A DNA stretch of 64,000 nt from Nymphalis io. Lineage: Eukaryota > Arthropoda > Insecta > Lepidoptera > Nymphalidae. Of this stretch, positions 22,861 through 35,843 are shown in pieces. Every line of letters starts with the position of its first letter. The first letter of the stretch is position 1. Under the pieces are notes generated by a model that was given only the letters and a program-made list of their open reading frames with translations, was not told the origin of the DNA and did no database searches. The translations under genes were made by a program, and so were the position numbers. The stretch is taken from NCBI RefSeq assembly GCF_905147045.1, contig NC_065899.1, positions 7,266,501 through 7,330,500 on the forward strand. The letters run 5' to 3'.

Positions 22861-25211
22861 CCACAGAAAATAAAAACCGCAATAATAAACGATCACGACT
22901 TAAAAACAATGCAAATAATCGTTTCTGTTCTTGCTAGCTTATTTATTTTATTTACTTCATTTCTAAATTATGTTTTTTCTAAATTGGAACATTCTTCCGT
23001 TGATAAAAAATTGTTGCCAGTACTGTAAAATCTTAAAATCCTATACTGTATTAAATCAACTAGCATCTGAATAATACAAAACTTCGGTATTCAAAATTGT
23101 AGGCCATTAAATAGTCAGGTACGAAACAAGATTCCAGTTCGATATCAATCACTCCACTTGGTTCTCGTAAACTTCGATTCGCTATTTACGACCAAAGACA
23201 ATTTACGACGCCATATTGCTTGGCGGTCACAAAACGGTGGATGAAATATCCATTACATTCGGAATAAGGCTAACAATTCATTGTTATATAGAATAACATC
23301 GCGATGTTATTATAAATGAAAATGTATTATATATTCTATTATATATTTTGGTAATAAAAGTATATCGTGTTGAGTTTTGTTTATAACAAATAATGACTTG
23401 CCAAATCTAATAAATGCCCATTTTTTTCTAATAATAAATATTGCACGTTTTTTATAAGTTTAAATATATTTATTATGTACTTATAAATTATAGCATTATT
23501 TACCGTTAGCAGGTTAGCAGTTAATTAATTTCAGATACAGGAAATATCGATTTGACATTATTTAGGGTACATTATTAATGTTAGAAATTTAAAGAAAAGA
23601 AAGAAAATGCTTTGTGTCTATTGTTTTTGACGTGACGGGATGTGAAAATGACTCGTGAAATTGAACACACAAGGGACATATAACTCTAAGCAACTCCTGT
23701 ACTGCACATAATAATTATTTTATTAGCAAAATTATGAGTGCTCTGTATATTTTTATATGCTCAAGTCAGATAATAGGATTGAAATATCACAATAAACACG
23801 TATAGCGTGATATAGCATCTTATATGCGAGTGAATAGCGAATCTAAGGCGTCTTCGACAAACTGTTCTGGCAATATGGATGCTGAATCTTCAATTTTATC
23901 ATGTGTATGTTGATATTATGTTAATGGGAGCTAATAAGTATTTATGAATATTGAGTGTTTTACTATTTAGAATTTAAATATTCCTATTAGCTGTCTTTAT
24001 TTTAAATAAGAATACATTTTTAGAATGCAAATATTTGTGGTTTTAGTATTGATGTTAAATTTTCGGGTAATAGAGTGATTTGATTAAAATATAATAATAT
24101 AAAGGTAATATAAGGTGATGTAATGAAATATAAAAGTGGGCGCTGGGGGCTACGTTTCCCCTGTGCCCCTAATTTATAGCACGAGGTCTTTACCCCTCAC
24201 GTTATAAACAATAAACAGACGGCATTATTATTTCCGTTATATACAAATTGGCAAAAATTATATCAATTTAAAAAAAGTCTTTTTATTTCGAATTTTTTTA
24301 TATTAATAATATACTTTAAATTAATTCTGACTCTGTCCTAAATGTAATAAAATTATCTGACCGCCTAATGTTTAAATATGATAAGTTATACATAAAAAAT
24401 GACTATATCGATAATATTTCTTATTCTTATCATATGGTACCCACCATTTGAATTTGGTTAGTCAAAGTTGGTAAAAAAAGTATAAAACGAAAACTAAGGA
24501 AGAGAAATATCATCAGTTTCAGAAACCTTTGTAGGTAATATAATCCTCAAGGCTGTAATATCTCACCCCCGTAATAAACCTTGACACGATAATAAATATA
24601 AGGTCAGTCAGTCATAATGGCTGACCATAAAATTGCAAAATACACGTCATAATCCCGAATTGATTGAGGAATTTTAATTAAAATCGGTACACGCGCCTCG
24701 CATTTACCTTGTAGTACAAGAGACAATGACATGGATGGAATATTTCAAAAGAGCCTGGCCTTCGACGTACAAAAATGCTTCCATTTTAACCTATAAACTG
24801 ATTGAAAGATTGAAATTGTTTTTTTATCTTTTTTTTACTAGAATTTTTATTAATTCTAGTGTATTTTTTATTTCTTCAAATAAATGGAAATATAACATAC
24901 TAAAACTAAATCAATAAGTAAAATTTTATATTATTTAAAATAATTTTAAAATGTTAATAATTATTTGGAATTCTTTTAAAAGCTTATTAAACAATATTGC
25001 GCCTCGACTCCTGGTCTATACGCCCACTTGTCAAATTCTTACTCGTAGCGAAACCATATTCCGAAAACCGCCCCCGCTTGAAAGCGTATTCAATGTGATC
25101 ACACAGCTTAGAAAAGTATAATATGTTTTTGTTATATTTTGTAATTGTTTGAGGATGGAATGGAGGAGGAACGAACATTTGATGCGTTGTATGTTTCAGG
25201 TTGCATTAATT
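22861..25211. other. AT-rich non-coding DNA
   Basis: No gene seen. A GC-richer line at 24133-24200 (GGGCGCTGGGGG, TGCCCCTAAT) may be an old piece of the repeat at 49.3 kb. Confidence 0.35.
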
Positions 25212-25474
25212 TTTTTTTAATATACTGGGACATTTTTACACACGGCCATCTGATCCCAAATTAAGCTTGTACAAAGCTTGTGCTATGGAAACCAGACAAC
25301 TGATATACTACATATACTACTTTTCTTTTGTAAATACATACTAAAATAGATAATTATACCCAGACTCAGGACAAACAGACATGTTCATGCACACAAATGT
25401 CTGTCCTGGGTGGGAATCGAACCCACAACCTTCGGCGTGAAAGGCAATCTACCAACCACGCCAACTGGCTCGTC
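25212..25474 (-). repeat. SINE C (tRNA-Glu-like), copy 1
   Basis: Antisense tRNA-related head: CCACCCAGGACAG side, intact B box GGAATCGAACCC, anticodon arm GCGTGAAAGGCA (CTTTCAC-like loop, as in tRNA-Glu) and A-box side CCAACCACGCCAACTGG. Body collinear with 35241-35496. Begins with a poly(T) that is its 3' poly(A). Confidence 0.9.
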
Positions 25475-26051
25475 TTTCAGGGGACATTCATTAATTACGT
25501 GAGGCAATTTTGACGGTTTTTCATGGTAAGGTAATGTGAGATTTTGACACAAAACGCGTATTTATAATAGTATTATTCTGTTTATTTTATAAAAAGATAT
25601 GTTTTTTTATATTAATATAAAAACAAAGAGTTTTACGCTGCTTAAACTATTTCATTATATACAAAAAAATATAATACGTATAATTTATATATGTTCAAAA
25701 TGTCTACAAACAAGTCCGCGACAGTATATAGAAAAGGTTACAGATTATATCATCACGCTCCCCCCACGGGGGCGCAGCAATTTAGTTACTGTTAATCCTA
25801 GAATCTACCGGTCCGATCTGAAAAAAAAAGCCTTTTGGCATTAGATAGGCCTTTTAGAGCGAATGGTTGTAGATTATATAAAGTCACGCTAAAACCAAAC
25901 GGGGCGGAGCATTAACGTGAGTGGAACAGTATGATACAGCTAGCCTTACATTTTATAGATTTGTTTTATAGATTGTAACAATTATTGTTTTTAAGAATTA
26001 GGGAAAATAATCAAATAATTTGAATTGGATTTTGTTTGTTGCAAAATATTA
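25475..26051. other. Non-coding DNA with an unclassified repeat-like patch at 25750-25930
   Basis: 25750-25930 has two ATCACGCT/TCACGCTA-type segments with CCCCCCACGGGGGCGCAG and GGGGCGGAGCATTAACGTGA. It resembles interspersed repeat material, but I cannot name the family. No gene. Confidence 0.35.
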
Positions 26052-26308
26052 CAGTGACAGTGGCAGTCTGTGAATGTCCCACAGCTGGGTTAAGGCCTCC
26101 TCTCCTTTTTTGAGGAGAAGGCTTGGATCTTTAGAAAATAAAATAGACATGTGGCGGAATTTCAGTGAAATTTCCCTTCAATGTCAAGCACGAAATGAAT
26201 TATAAATACAAATTAAGCACATGAAAATTCAGTGGTACTTGTCTGGGTTTGAACCCACGATTATCGGGTAAGGTATTCACGCATTCTAACCACTGGGCCA
26301 TCTCGGCT
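26052..26308 (-). repeat. SINE A, copy with internal deletion
   Basis: Antisense head and tail present (GTCCCACAGCTGGGTTAAGG; CCACTGGGCCATCTCGGC), B box GGGTTTGAACCC intact; the middle is shortened between the TTGGATC and ATTTCCCTTC segments. Confidence 0.9.
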
Positions 26309-26399
26309 CAATAATATTACTATTTATACTATTTTACAATAATTTATATATGTAAATATATACTTAAAATTGCTGTTTAAATACAGGCAATTTAAGACA

Positions 26400-26655
26400 T
26401 AACTATTTACCTTACACCAACCTTGGGCAACATAGTGCTGTTTGTGAAGTGATAAATGGGTGGTACCTATCCAGACCAGCACACCGTTGACTTGTCTGAT
26501 GTTTAGCATCGACACGGTCTAGGATGTAGAACGCTTGTCTATAAGAAACCTGTTCACTCTGGATTTGAAGACACCAACTTTGTACATATCAGGAAATACG
26601 GACTCAGGCAAAGCATTACACAGTTTCGCAGTGCGAATGATGAATGTAGATTCAA
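26400..26655 (-). pseudogene. LINE ORF2 C-terminus with 3' UTR (jockey/CR1-type)
   Basis: The - strand reads RAKRFESTFIIRTAKLCNAL followed by PESVFPDMYKVGVFKSRVNR, FLIDKRSTS and stop, ending near 26519. This is the typical C-terminus of this LINE group (F--S---RTA-LWN-LP--VFP--Y--G-FK-RVN--L). The 3' UTR below it holds CTGGATAGGTACCACCCA and CCCAAGGTTGGTG, also found in SINE B. It is a 5'-truncated dead copy. Confidence 0.75.
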
Positions 26656-26671
26656 AGCGCTTCGCACGTGT

Positions 26672-26780
26672 ACGGCTAAACCACTGAACCAAATTTTATG
26701 AAATTGGTATGAAGTTAGCTTGAATCCCATGGAAAGGCTTATATATTTATACCTAACACGTGTTTCCCTTACAAGCGAAT
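26672..26780 (+). mobile_element. Helitron-like fragment
   Basis: ACGGCTAAACCACTGAACC, ATGAAATTGGTATGAAG and TAGCTTGAATCCCA match the body of the elements at 16.1, 22.3, 33.0 and 49.2 kb. No 5' end or hairpin end is present. It starts directly where the LINE remnant on the other strand ends. Confidence 0.6.
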
Positions 26781-27221
26781 TTATTACATAGTTTAGCTTA
26801 AAATTAGATACAGTACAATGAGTATCCACATATCTCGTGTGATAAGCCCGTGTATATTTACACCGAAATCCTTTAAAGTAAAGTATTATGAGATAATTAC
26901 AGAATGAATTTCGAATTATAATAAAATGACAATATCTACATCACAACCATTGGGTGACTATTTATTGCAAATGATAGCTTTCAGCACAATATTTAATAAA
27001 TAATAAATAAAGAAACCGTTCAAAATTCAAAGCAACAAATACAAACCACAGAGAGTTCATAAACAAACGATTTCACGGTCTAATATTAGCTTAGCGAGTA
27101 TGCTCCTCACGTGTCCTACTTAGAGTTACTAGCACTAGTTACAAGTATAATACAAAAGTTTTTTTATTGACTTAGCGAATATTATTCATTTGATTTGAAC
27201 GTTGTTTTTTAACTTAAATTT
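26781..27221. other. AT-rich non-coding DNA
   Basis: Nothing recognised. Confidence 0.4.
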
Positions 27222-27368
27222 AATTCGACTATACATAAAAATGTTACAAAGTGTGCCTATGTATTTTAATGTATGTAATTGTTCTGTACATGTGTTGGTC
27301 ACCTAACTCCTAAACGGCTGGACCGATTTGAATGAAATTTTGTTTGTCTACTTTAATGGGTTTCTGTA
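27222..27368 (+). repeat. Unclassified interspersed repeat fragment
   Basis: TGTGTTGGTCACCTAACTCC and AACGGCTGGACCGATTTGAA resemble a common lepidopteran repeat body from memory. Runs straight into a SINE A fragment. Family uncertain. Confidence 0.45.
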
Positions 27369-27482
27369 TAGTAATAGTAACAGCCTGTGAATATCCCACT
27401 GCTGGGCTAAGGTCTCCTCTCCTTTTTTTGAGGAGAAGGTTTGGAGCTTATCAAATCCAATGCGGGTTGGTAAAATACAATT
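27369..27482 (-). repeat. SINE A, 3' fragment
   Basis: AGTAATAGTAACAGCCTGTG tail, CCCACTGCTGGGCTAAGG and AATGCGGGTTGGT; the head is missing. Confidence 0.85.
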
Positions 27483-29494
27483 GGACCTAGTTGCCTAAAA
27501 TCTGAGTGGTAAATACTTTGTTTTTGTATTCGTAAAATTGAAACTCTCTACTTGATGATGATATATATGCTAAATGAGCTTCATCATCAAGTATGAAAGT
27601 GAAAAGTAAAATTGCTAATCATTTATTTGAATTTGCTTAAGCTTAATTAAAAATAAAATATTGTATGTATAATTTTCATTTCATTATATTGTAAATGGTT
27701 GTATCAAATCAAAAACATAAATTAACACATTTTTCTCGAAAAAACAAAATCACGAAATGTCCTTTAATCGCTATTTATAAATTGTAACGAAATATTTTCT
27801 TTATAGTCGTAATGTTATTGATACAAAAACTGAATAATCAATTATATTAATAAATAATCGAGGGTCGGTACATTCCTTTCATTTTCTTTTTGTGAATAAT
27901 AACATCTCCTGTCACAAGTCACCCGTACTTAAAACATATATGTTTGAAATATTTCATATTTGTTTACAAAAATTACAGTACTTTGTATTAAATGTAATCA
28001 TATTATAGTTAAAAGAACGATATCATATTATTCATTATAATTTGCAATATAAGAGCAATACGAAAAAAATAAATTAAATACAATATTGTTGTTTTAGATA
28101 GAAAAAAGGTTGAAATGAGTTCGCGTGTCGAGAGGGGTGAATAAGGGAGGCGTGAGTGTAATCTGATATTTTGCTAGCTTTAGGTGCGTTGAAAATTAAA
28201 CACTCCAATCAAGTGTAATATGTAATAAAGTATTCTTTTTTTAATTCACTCTCAATTCTCTTTTCAGAGTTGAAGTATGAATAGATGTACTAAGAAATAG
28301 CGCGTTACTTAACAAGCAGGACGGTACTCTCCCGGGAATGTTCTATCCAGGAACATCGTATCGAAATCCATTTTACTTTCCAGACTTCACGTTTTATACA
28401 GAAATAAAATCTCTCCCCGGAGACATTGTTTTATCGTGTGGGCTGTCTCTTCGCTCCCATCTAAATACAATTGTTATAATTTATCGTTCCGTGGTCTATT
28501 TAATCATTTTAATGCAGATTTTTTATATTATTTAAGTCAGCAGTAATGCAAGTGTTTTCGTGTATATTTTTGAAAAAAACATGTTTCGTTAATTTCAAGA
28601 AATAAATCATGTAGTCCTACAAAGATTATCAAACACACTACGCCACTACAAACACATTGAATACATATATCGATCAATTATAATTATTTTATGGTTATAT
28701 GTGTTTGCGTACAACTAGAAGTAGGTAGTAGTATTTTTTCATGACTATATTGGTCTGACTGTCAAGGCGTGGTCATCTCTGCAACATAAGAGAAGATAAG
28801 GTTGAGCTATTGGCTTTTTTGGAACCTGAAGGGGTCTAGACTGTAAGTTTGACTTTAAATATCCACATATTCTAATGTGGCCTCGATGTTATTTTGATAG
28901 TTAAAATGTTAATAGGAATTATTTACAAATCATGTGCACTCGATAAACGCGCATTGTATAATTTTTGGTTATTTGCAATAAGAACTATAATATAAGTGAT
29001 GTTTATCGCGCTGCTTGGCGTTTCAGTCAAGATTCACCCTCATCGATAGTGTAATCAAATTAGCGAACATGTTTCATGGAATCTTCTGAAGCATGGATTA
29101 GTTCAGAAGTAATTTATACAATGCAGTCGTGATTATCAGGATCATTATATTTTGATAAAAGTTATTTTGTTTGTGATTTTTTTGTATTTTATCATTAATT
29201 CACTATGTGCTTTCATATATCCCTTTTTTATGTTTGTCCGACTTTTTGTATGTGTTAGTTATTTGTCAATATTAACTACAACAGATATATTTTGATTAAA
29301 AAGGAAAAATATGTTAACTGCCAAATATTTAACTAAATAAAAACTTTTTTTATTACGAAAGGTTTTGCTTAAAAGTAAAATAACACCCGAAAATATGTTA
29401 TCGTTGAGTAGTTTACTCATCTCTTTAGCAAAAGGTTTATAGCTTATTAAAAATAATTAAATACGTCAGTGAAATTGAAAAGCTTTAGTGCAGG
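27483..29494. other. AT-rich non-coding DNA
   Basis: No gene seen. The 65-codon frame at 28338-28535 has no recognisable motif. Confidence 0.4.
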
Positions 29495-29642
29495 CTGATG
29501 GATAAACATGCACCTGATTTTCATGGCCGGGCACAAATTGAATTATGAACAAATTAGGCACATGACAACTGTAGTTCTCGCACTGGATTTAAGCCTATAA
29601 TGAACGAGTGAGTTTTACGTGTTTCATCCACTGGAGCATCAA
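29495..29642 (-). repeat. SINE A, old head-side fragment
   Basis: AATTGAATTATGAACAAATT, AGGCACATGA, a broken B-box area and CATCCACTGGAGCATC follow antisense SINE A order. Confidence 0.6.
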
Positions 29643-31611
29643 TGTTTTGTTAGCGATTCGCTTTTAACTTTCAATAAAACTTTGAATAATTGTTATTTTA
29701 AAAGAGGATTGACAGTATTGGAAGAAGTAGAATTATCGTCGATTATTTCTAAATTTCCGAACCATAGTCATTAGTAAATGTATATATGCAAATAAGTTTG
29801 ATTTTAACATCATCGCATTAAATATTCAGATAATCTTTACTCTAAAATTTTATAACACTCTAAGTAACATTCAGGCGCCATCGTAAAATCCTTTACGTAT
29901 TCGGGTCAAAATATCAACAAAAACTTTTGATAGTATTCATAAGTCTAAAAATGGTTTATATAATAAAGCGGACAATATATGAGTTCATGTGAACTCATCC
30001 TTAAATCAAGCTCCATTTGCCGGTCGTGTGACAAACAAACTCTCTGCTCAGCAGAGTGTTAGGGATCAATTCGATTCAGTCAACAAATATACTATACCGT
30101 CCGCATCCGCATAAATAACTATAAAATAAATTGACGAACACACTGTAACATATAAAGTAATCGTTCGAAAATGCTTTGTTAATAAGTCGTATATACTTGT
30201 AACATATTAATTATTTATATAGTATGAAGGAGAAGTACATTTTTTTATAAGAAGTTAAGTAGTAAATGACCAATTGGATTCCCTTTTGGAAAACTTACTT
30301 CCCTAGCAGCTACTTCCGTACATACGAGTTTACATTTCGTTTAACAATATGTTTTCATTGCGTTGCACACCATGGAGTTTAAGCTGTTCGTATTGTGCTT
30401 TTACTATAAATAGATTATTATTATTTTAATTAAACGAATATTCATAATTTCTTGGTTGATTTCTTATTATGCAAATAATAAATAATTGTAAAGGAGAATT
30501 GATTTTTATTTTAAACCGAAATTTATTGTACTTTGATGAAGGGTTTGTATCAAACATATAAATCTATGTTTATTTAGTTTTTGTAACGGGTTTTAATATA
30601 GGGCGGACCGAAAACTTTTTCTTACCGAAGTTGATTATACTTACTGAAAATCAATACACTGCAAGCGATTTTCAACCGTATCTCCACGGAATATATAAAG
30701 TATACATTCAATAGTAAGCGTGTCTCTCTGTGGAGGTATTTTCGTTTGCACGTGTTGGATAAAACAGTATTATTCTGTTAAGTTTAATAGGTAAGTGAAA
30801 AACATGTTTTTATTCTGTGTATTTTAAGCTACGGTATAATTTATTTAAAATGGGACGCAAATCAACGAATGTTCCACTTATTTGCTTAATCGAAATTACA
30901 TTACACTTTATAATTAAACGTTTTATTGAAAAGCAATGTCACATCGTTTTAAATGTAAATATATGTATATATTATGTAAACATTGAAAATTATAGTACAA
31001 TTGAAAACGAGGTATGAAATTTATATCAATTAAAAGTTATTATCGTAATTGTGTATAAAACGTCGACAATCTGTGATACTACTAAAACAATTTTGCGAAA
31101 TGTTTTGTTGTTAAGTTAAAACATTACGTTGATGTGTTCTTGTTATTAAAAAAAAACAATAAATCTATAAGATCAGGGCTTGTAATTTTACAAAACTAAG
31201 TACATAATAACAAATAGAAATTAATGAAATAGGAATTCAAAGATTTTCACTTTATTAAAATATGCGCTCATTATTTTTTTTTTTAATATATGCTTAAAGG
31301 AAACCTTCATTCACACAACTGCAGGCTTGGATAAACATATTATGTGGCGACTGGGGTTATAATACGGCGCTGTAAAAGAGAACTTCCCCGTGAACAAATT
31401 TTAATTAAAAGAAGACATTCCAATTATGTCGTATACCCTTACCGTAGTTTTTTCGCCTCTTTCTTTAATGTAATTATCTTCGGAGCCTTAATTATATTAA
31501 TTTTGTAAGAGCTTTGTTAAATTTGATCTTTGGATACGTTACTTTGTGTCAAAATAATGGTTATTACCGACTAGAAAATATAATATGAGTGTTTGTTTTT
31601 CATTTATGTTA
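29643..31611. other. AT-rich non-coding DNA
   Basis: No gene seen; the 66-codon frame at 30817-31017 has no recognisable motif. Confidence 0.4.
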
Positions 31612-31700
31612 AAGGACGCACGAATGAGCCACATGATGGCCTGACTGAGAATAATAATAAAATCTAAGAAGTTATGTTGTACCTCATGCCTGTAATAGTT
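31612..31700 (-). repeat. SINE B, old fragment
   Basis: GGACGCACGAATGAGCCACA, TGATGGCC, then TAAGAAGTTATGTTGTACCT and ATGCCTGTAATAG, antisense SINE B with heavy decay. Confidence 0.55.
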
Positions 31701-32417
31701 GTCGTTATTATTATTTTTTCATCATTCTATATGAAATTTCTCCGCAAAATTTTGTACTCGCAAACAAAACACATAATTGAAATGCTCGAAGAATGCAGTT
31801 GCAAACGCTGGTTTGGTTTGGTAATTAATTATAAGTGACAGTTGTTTTTTATTATAGATATAGAAATGAAATTTCAATTTTTAAAATATTGTCAACATTG
31901 GTTAAGTTATATATATATATATATTTAGCATAGATTCAATATAAAATCGTAATTAAAATGTTCTATTATCATTTTTATGACAACGTTTTTTAAACTGTTT
32001 GCTTTCCAATGAAAACAACACAGCAGCTGTCACAAAACTCACATGACTATCAGATACGATCCATGGTGATAGTGTTTAATTATTAAATATCGATAAAAAA
32101 CCGATTATATTATCTATCTTGATTGTGGTAGTAAAGCCATCTATAGAATAAATGTATCGGCGCTAAAGCTGTATTCGATCGTTATTTCATTCATAACTTG
32201 CATCCCTCAGCTTACCGCTTAGGAAATCGGAAATATCATTAGGATTGTACCGGTAATACAAACGCAATACCCGGTGTCTTTAGATTCGCTGTTGGGGGGA
32301 GTATTGAGAATTATTGGGTAGATGCAATCGATTTGATAGATTGGCAATAGCGATAAGAATTTAAAAAATAGTTTAATTATACCTTAAAATATAAAAGAAA
32401 GGTACACTCTACGAAAC
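31701..32417. other. AT-rich non-coding DNA with short (TA)n
   Basis: A TA run lies at about 31908-31925. Nothing else recognised. Confidence 0.4.
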
Positions 32418-32673
32418 CTTTTTTTATAATAGTAAGGTGGACGAGCATATGGGCCACCTCATTCTAAGTGGTCACCAACGCCCATAGACATTGGCATTAT
32501 TATTGTTCCCAAGACTAAGATGTTATGTCCCTTGTGCCTGTAATTACACTGGCTCATTCACCCTTCAAATCGGAACACAACAATACCAAGTACTGCTGTT
32601 ATGCGGTAGAATATCTGATGAGTGGGTGATACCTACCCAGACGAGATTGCACAAAGCTCTGCCACCAGTAAAT
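32418..32673 (-). repeat. SINE B, near full-length copy
   Basis: Antisense from poly(T) through GGTGGACGAGCATATGGGCC, GATGTTATGTCCCTTGTGCC, ACTCATTCACCCTTCAAAT-like and TGGGTGATACCTACCCAGAC to GCTCTGCCACCAGTAAA. The 149-codon + strand frame at 32491-32940 is made by this repeat and is not a gene. Confidence 0.92.
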
Positions 32674-33011
32674 AAACCTGAATCTCATAGTCTGATGGGA
32701 CAGCAGCCTAACACAATTAAAGAGATATCGTGTATCATGCTTTCGGAGGTAATGAACCAACGAAAATACAAATGTCTAACATTGCCAAGCATCGTGAATG
32801 CAATGTACGTATTTACTTATTTACACATGGTTATCGATATCATCACATTTAGCACTGTAAACAAGCTGAACGTGAACGTGACAAAAATAGGTTATAATTA
32901 TCTTTTATGCATAACTTTTCGTTTATTTTACTTTTATTGAATACATTTTATTCCCTCGTATTTTACGCCTTTGCCATTGACTTTAGTATGTTTAAAGTAT
33001 TACTTCTAAAA
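32674..33011. other. Non-coding DNA
   Basis: Nothing recognised. Confidence 0.4.
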
Positions 33012-33170
33012 TAATATATACTAATATTATAATTGCGAAAGAAACTCAGTCTGTAATAGAGTGTTACGCTTCCACAGCTAAGCCACTGAACGGATTTTGA
33101 TGAAATTTGGTATAAAGTAAGCTGGTCCCTTTAACATGCAGATGAACCCGCGGCCACGGTGACATAAATC
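33012..33170 (+). mobile_element. Non-autonomous Helitron-like element (short)
   Basis: Head TATACTAATATTATAATTGC, body CTAAGCCACTGAACGGATTT and GATGAAATTTGGTATAAAGT, then a shortened end with AACCCGCGGCCACGG in place of the hairpin. Confidence 0.6.
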
Positions 33171-33361
33171 AATCAATTACATTTCAGTAATATAATCAGG
33201 ATTTCTTTTTCTGTCGTGAAGTTTTAAGTCTGTCGTTTAAAGGTAAATACATATATTATATGCTTAATGTGGAAACTGTGACTAGATTTTGTTGAAACTT
33301 TTCATGGCTATAACTGAAGCTGATAATTATCTAATTCTTTAATTATCCACTGGTTAGTTAC

Positions 33362-33653
33362 AATACAGCCTGTTAATGTCCCACTGCTGGGCTGAGACCT
33401 CCTCTCCCTTTTTGAAGAGAAGGTTTAGAGCTTATTCCACCACGTTGCTCCAATGCGGGTTGGTGGAATACACATGTGACATAATTTCAATGAAGTTAGA
33501 CATATGCAGGTTTCCTCACGATGGTTTCCTTCACCGTCAAGCACGAGATGAATTATAATCACAAATTAAGCACACGAAAATTCAGTGGTGCTTGCCTGGG
33601 TTTGAACCCACGATTGGTTAAGATTCATGCGTTCTAACTATTAGGATATCTCG
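33362..33653 (-). repeat. SINE A, full-length copy
   Basis: Complete antisense copy; a short deletion lies between the B box (GGGTTTGAACCCACGATT) and the head. The + strand frame at 33376-33558 is made by the SINE. Confidence 0.92.
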
Positions 33654-35240
33654 TTTTTTTTAAAGCGGATAGTTAAAGCGTTATATAAATATACAATGTC
33701 TCTTTTCTACAAATTATGTAATTGAGGAAAAATAGTAGTAACCTATATAAAAATAAATTTAATAGAATCCTGATGATATATAATCCGGATCAAAATATAG
33801 AAGTCAATTCTAAATCGTTTTTTAGGATAAATCTGTTTTTATTATGAGGATAAAAGACTCAATTGTAATAATAATGAAACTGCCGATTCGGAATATCGGA
33901 TTATCATCGCGTCTCGTTGTTGGAGTCTATTTTATTGAGTCAATAATGATTAATTGAAATTCGAGCACATCAAAGTACGTTACAAATATATTTACTTTAC
34001 TTTATATAAAACATGGATACAACTTGATTATGAGTAGCATACAACTTTCGCGACCTTATCGCTCCATAGCGATCTCTTCAGGCAACCAACGGTGTAAGGA
34101 ATTACTCAAAGGATTCTCATAGGATAGGAGGTAGGTAATAATAACAAATAAAATAACATAAATCAATAACAAAAACATACTAATAATAATTTTATATAAA
34201 TATAAAATTTATATCAATAAATAAATAATATTATCAATACGTTAAAATCTGCACATTTACATATTTGTGAATGTTTAGATGCAGTCAAGTTAAAAGTATT
34301 GCGTATAAAAGAAGGGTTAGTCGGACACTGTGTTACAAGTATTATCATACCATTATGATATAGAGGTGAGTTTTGTTTCTTTTGTTTTTATGAAAGAACT
34401 AAGAAATCCGATCGATATGAAAATTTGATATTATTTTAATTATGATAAACTATTTCAGGCTATAAAGTATGTTAATTACTATGTTGCATATCTTTTGAGA
34501 TGTATCTCGACGTAGTCGGAGAGAAAATGTTTAGTCTTGGCGCTTTCGAAGAATGTGCTGCCAAAAGGATATAAATCAGCTGGCGAATGCATATACCTCA
34601 AAATAAATATCATGGGTTAAAAAAATAAATAATATAATTATAATAATATGATAAAAAAATGTAAATATAATTATAATAATCTCATTGGTTAAAAAATAGC
34701 ACGCGATAAAAACCTTATTTTATCCGTCGAGATGAACAGTTATTGATTTCCATGAAAAATGTTTTTTGTGGTATATCGTTAAATGTTAAATCAAAATCAA
34801 ATTTAAATATAAATTTAATAACACATGAAAAATACGATGAATTTCAACGAAATTTCTCAGCAGCTGATATCGAATATGCTTCTTCATAGTAAATTCAATA
34901 TCGCGATTGTCAGGCAAACTTATTGAATGCAATATAATACGGATATACGATACTGTGTAACGTCATTTCTAACTTCATGAAATATCGAGACGTGGCGATT
35001 TTAAAATATAGAATATTATTTCTTACATCCTTTTTAAAATTATTTACAACCGCTGCGATTTTTGTTACTAAAAATATCATGAATTTGGAATTTTTGAGGT
35101 TATTAGAGATTCGTTTTTTAGAAAGACGATTTCTTTTGTTCTTGTCCTCTATTAGTTCCAATCAGTCACTTTCACACTCACACCCATTTTACGTGTATCA
35201 TTTTTCACACAATCCATAAAAACATTATTAGACTTCATTT
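33654..35240. other. AT-rich non-coding DNA
   Basis: No gene seen. The two open frames at 34910-35219 lie opposite each other and show no motif. Confidence 0.4.
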
Positions 35241-35496
35241 GACGAGCCGGTTGGCGTGGTTGGTGGCTTGCCTTTCACGCCGAAGGTTGTGGGTTCGATT
35301 CCCACCCAGGATAGATATTTGTGTGCATGAACATGTCTGTTTGCCCTGTGTTTGGGTGTTATTATTTATATAAGTATGTATTTACAAAAGAAAATATCAG
35401 ATGTCTGGTTTCCATAGTACAAGCTCTGTACAAGCTTAATTTGGGATCAGATGGCTGTGTGTGAAAAATGTCCCAGGATATTATTTTTATTATTTC
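35241..35496 (+). repeat. SINE C (tRNA-Glu-like), copy 2
   Basis: Head GACGAGCCGGTTGGCGTGGT (A-box side), GCCTTTCACGCCGAAGG (tRNA-Glu-like anticodon loop), exact B box GGTTCGATTCC, then a body ending TGGGATCAGATGGCTGTGTG and a T/A-rich tail. It lacks a tRNA acceptor stem, so it is not a free tRNA gene. Confidence 0.92.
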
Positions 35497-35843
35497 CCTT
35501 TCTGCATGGAAAGTATTGATGCATATCCATATCAATTCAGTGAATATGATTCTTATTGAGAAAAAAAGTTTCTTTAACCCGAATACTCACATTCAACACT
35601 CTTACTCATATGCCATTCATTATTTTCTATTGCATACTTAAACCACGATAATTGTAATTGTTAATGAATTGCACCAATTTCAGAGTTCCTCTTATCTACT
35701 CAGTACTTATCCTGTCTATTCTACCCACGCACTCCTACACACTAACCTAAGCAATCAAATTTAGCTGACTTATGGCCCAGCATTCAATCCATAACTGATT
35801 TTAGTACTGCCACGTGTACTTCGTGGCTCGTGCATATTTTTAT

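Noticed and set aside
32491..32940. 149-codon open frame on the + strand
   Set aside because: Its N-terminal part is an antisense SINE B copy; the remainder has no motif and lies in AT-rich DNA.
35241..35315. Free-standing tRNA-Glu gene
   Set aside because: Good A/B boxes and anticodon loop, but no acceptor stem pairing, and it continues into a body shared with 25212-25474, so it is a SINE.
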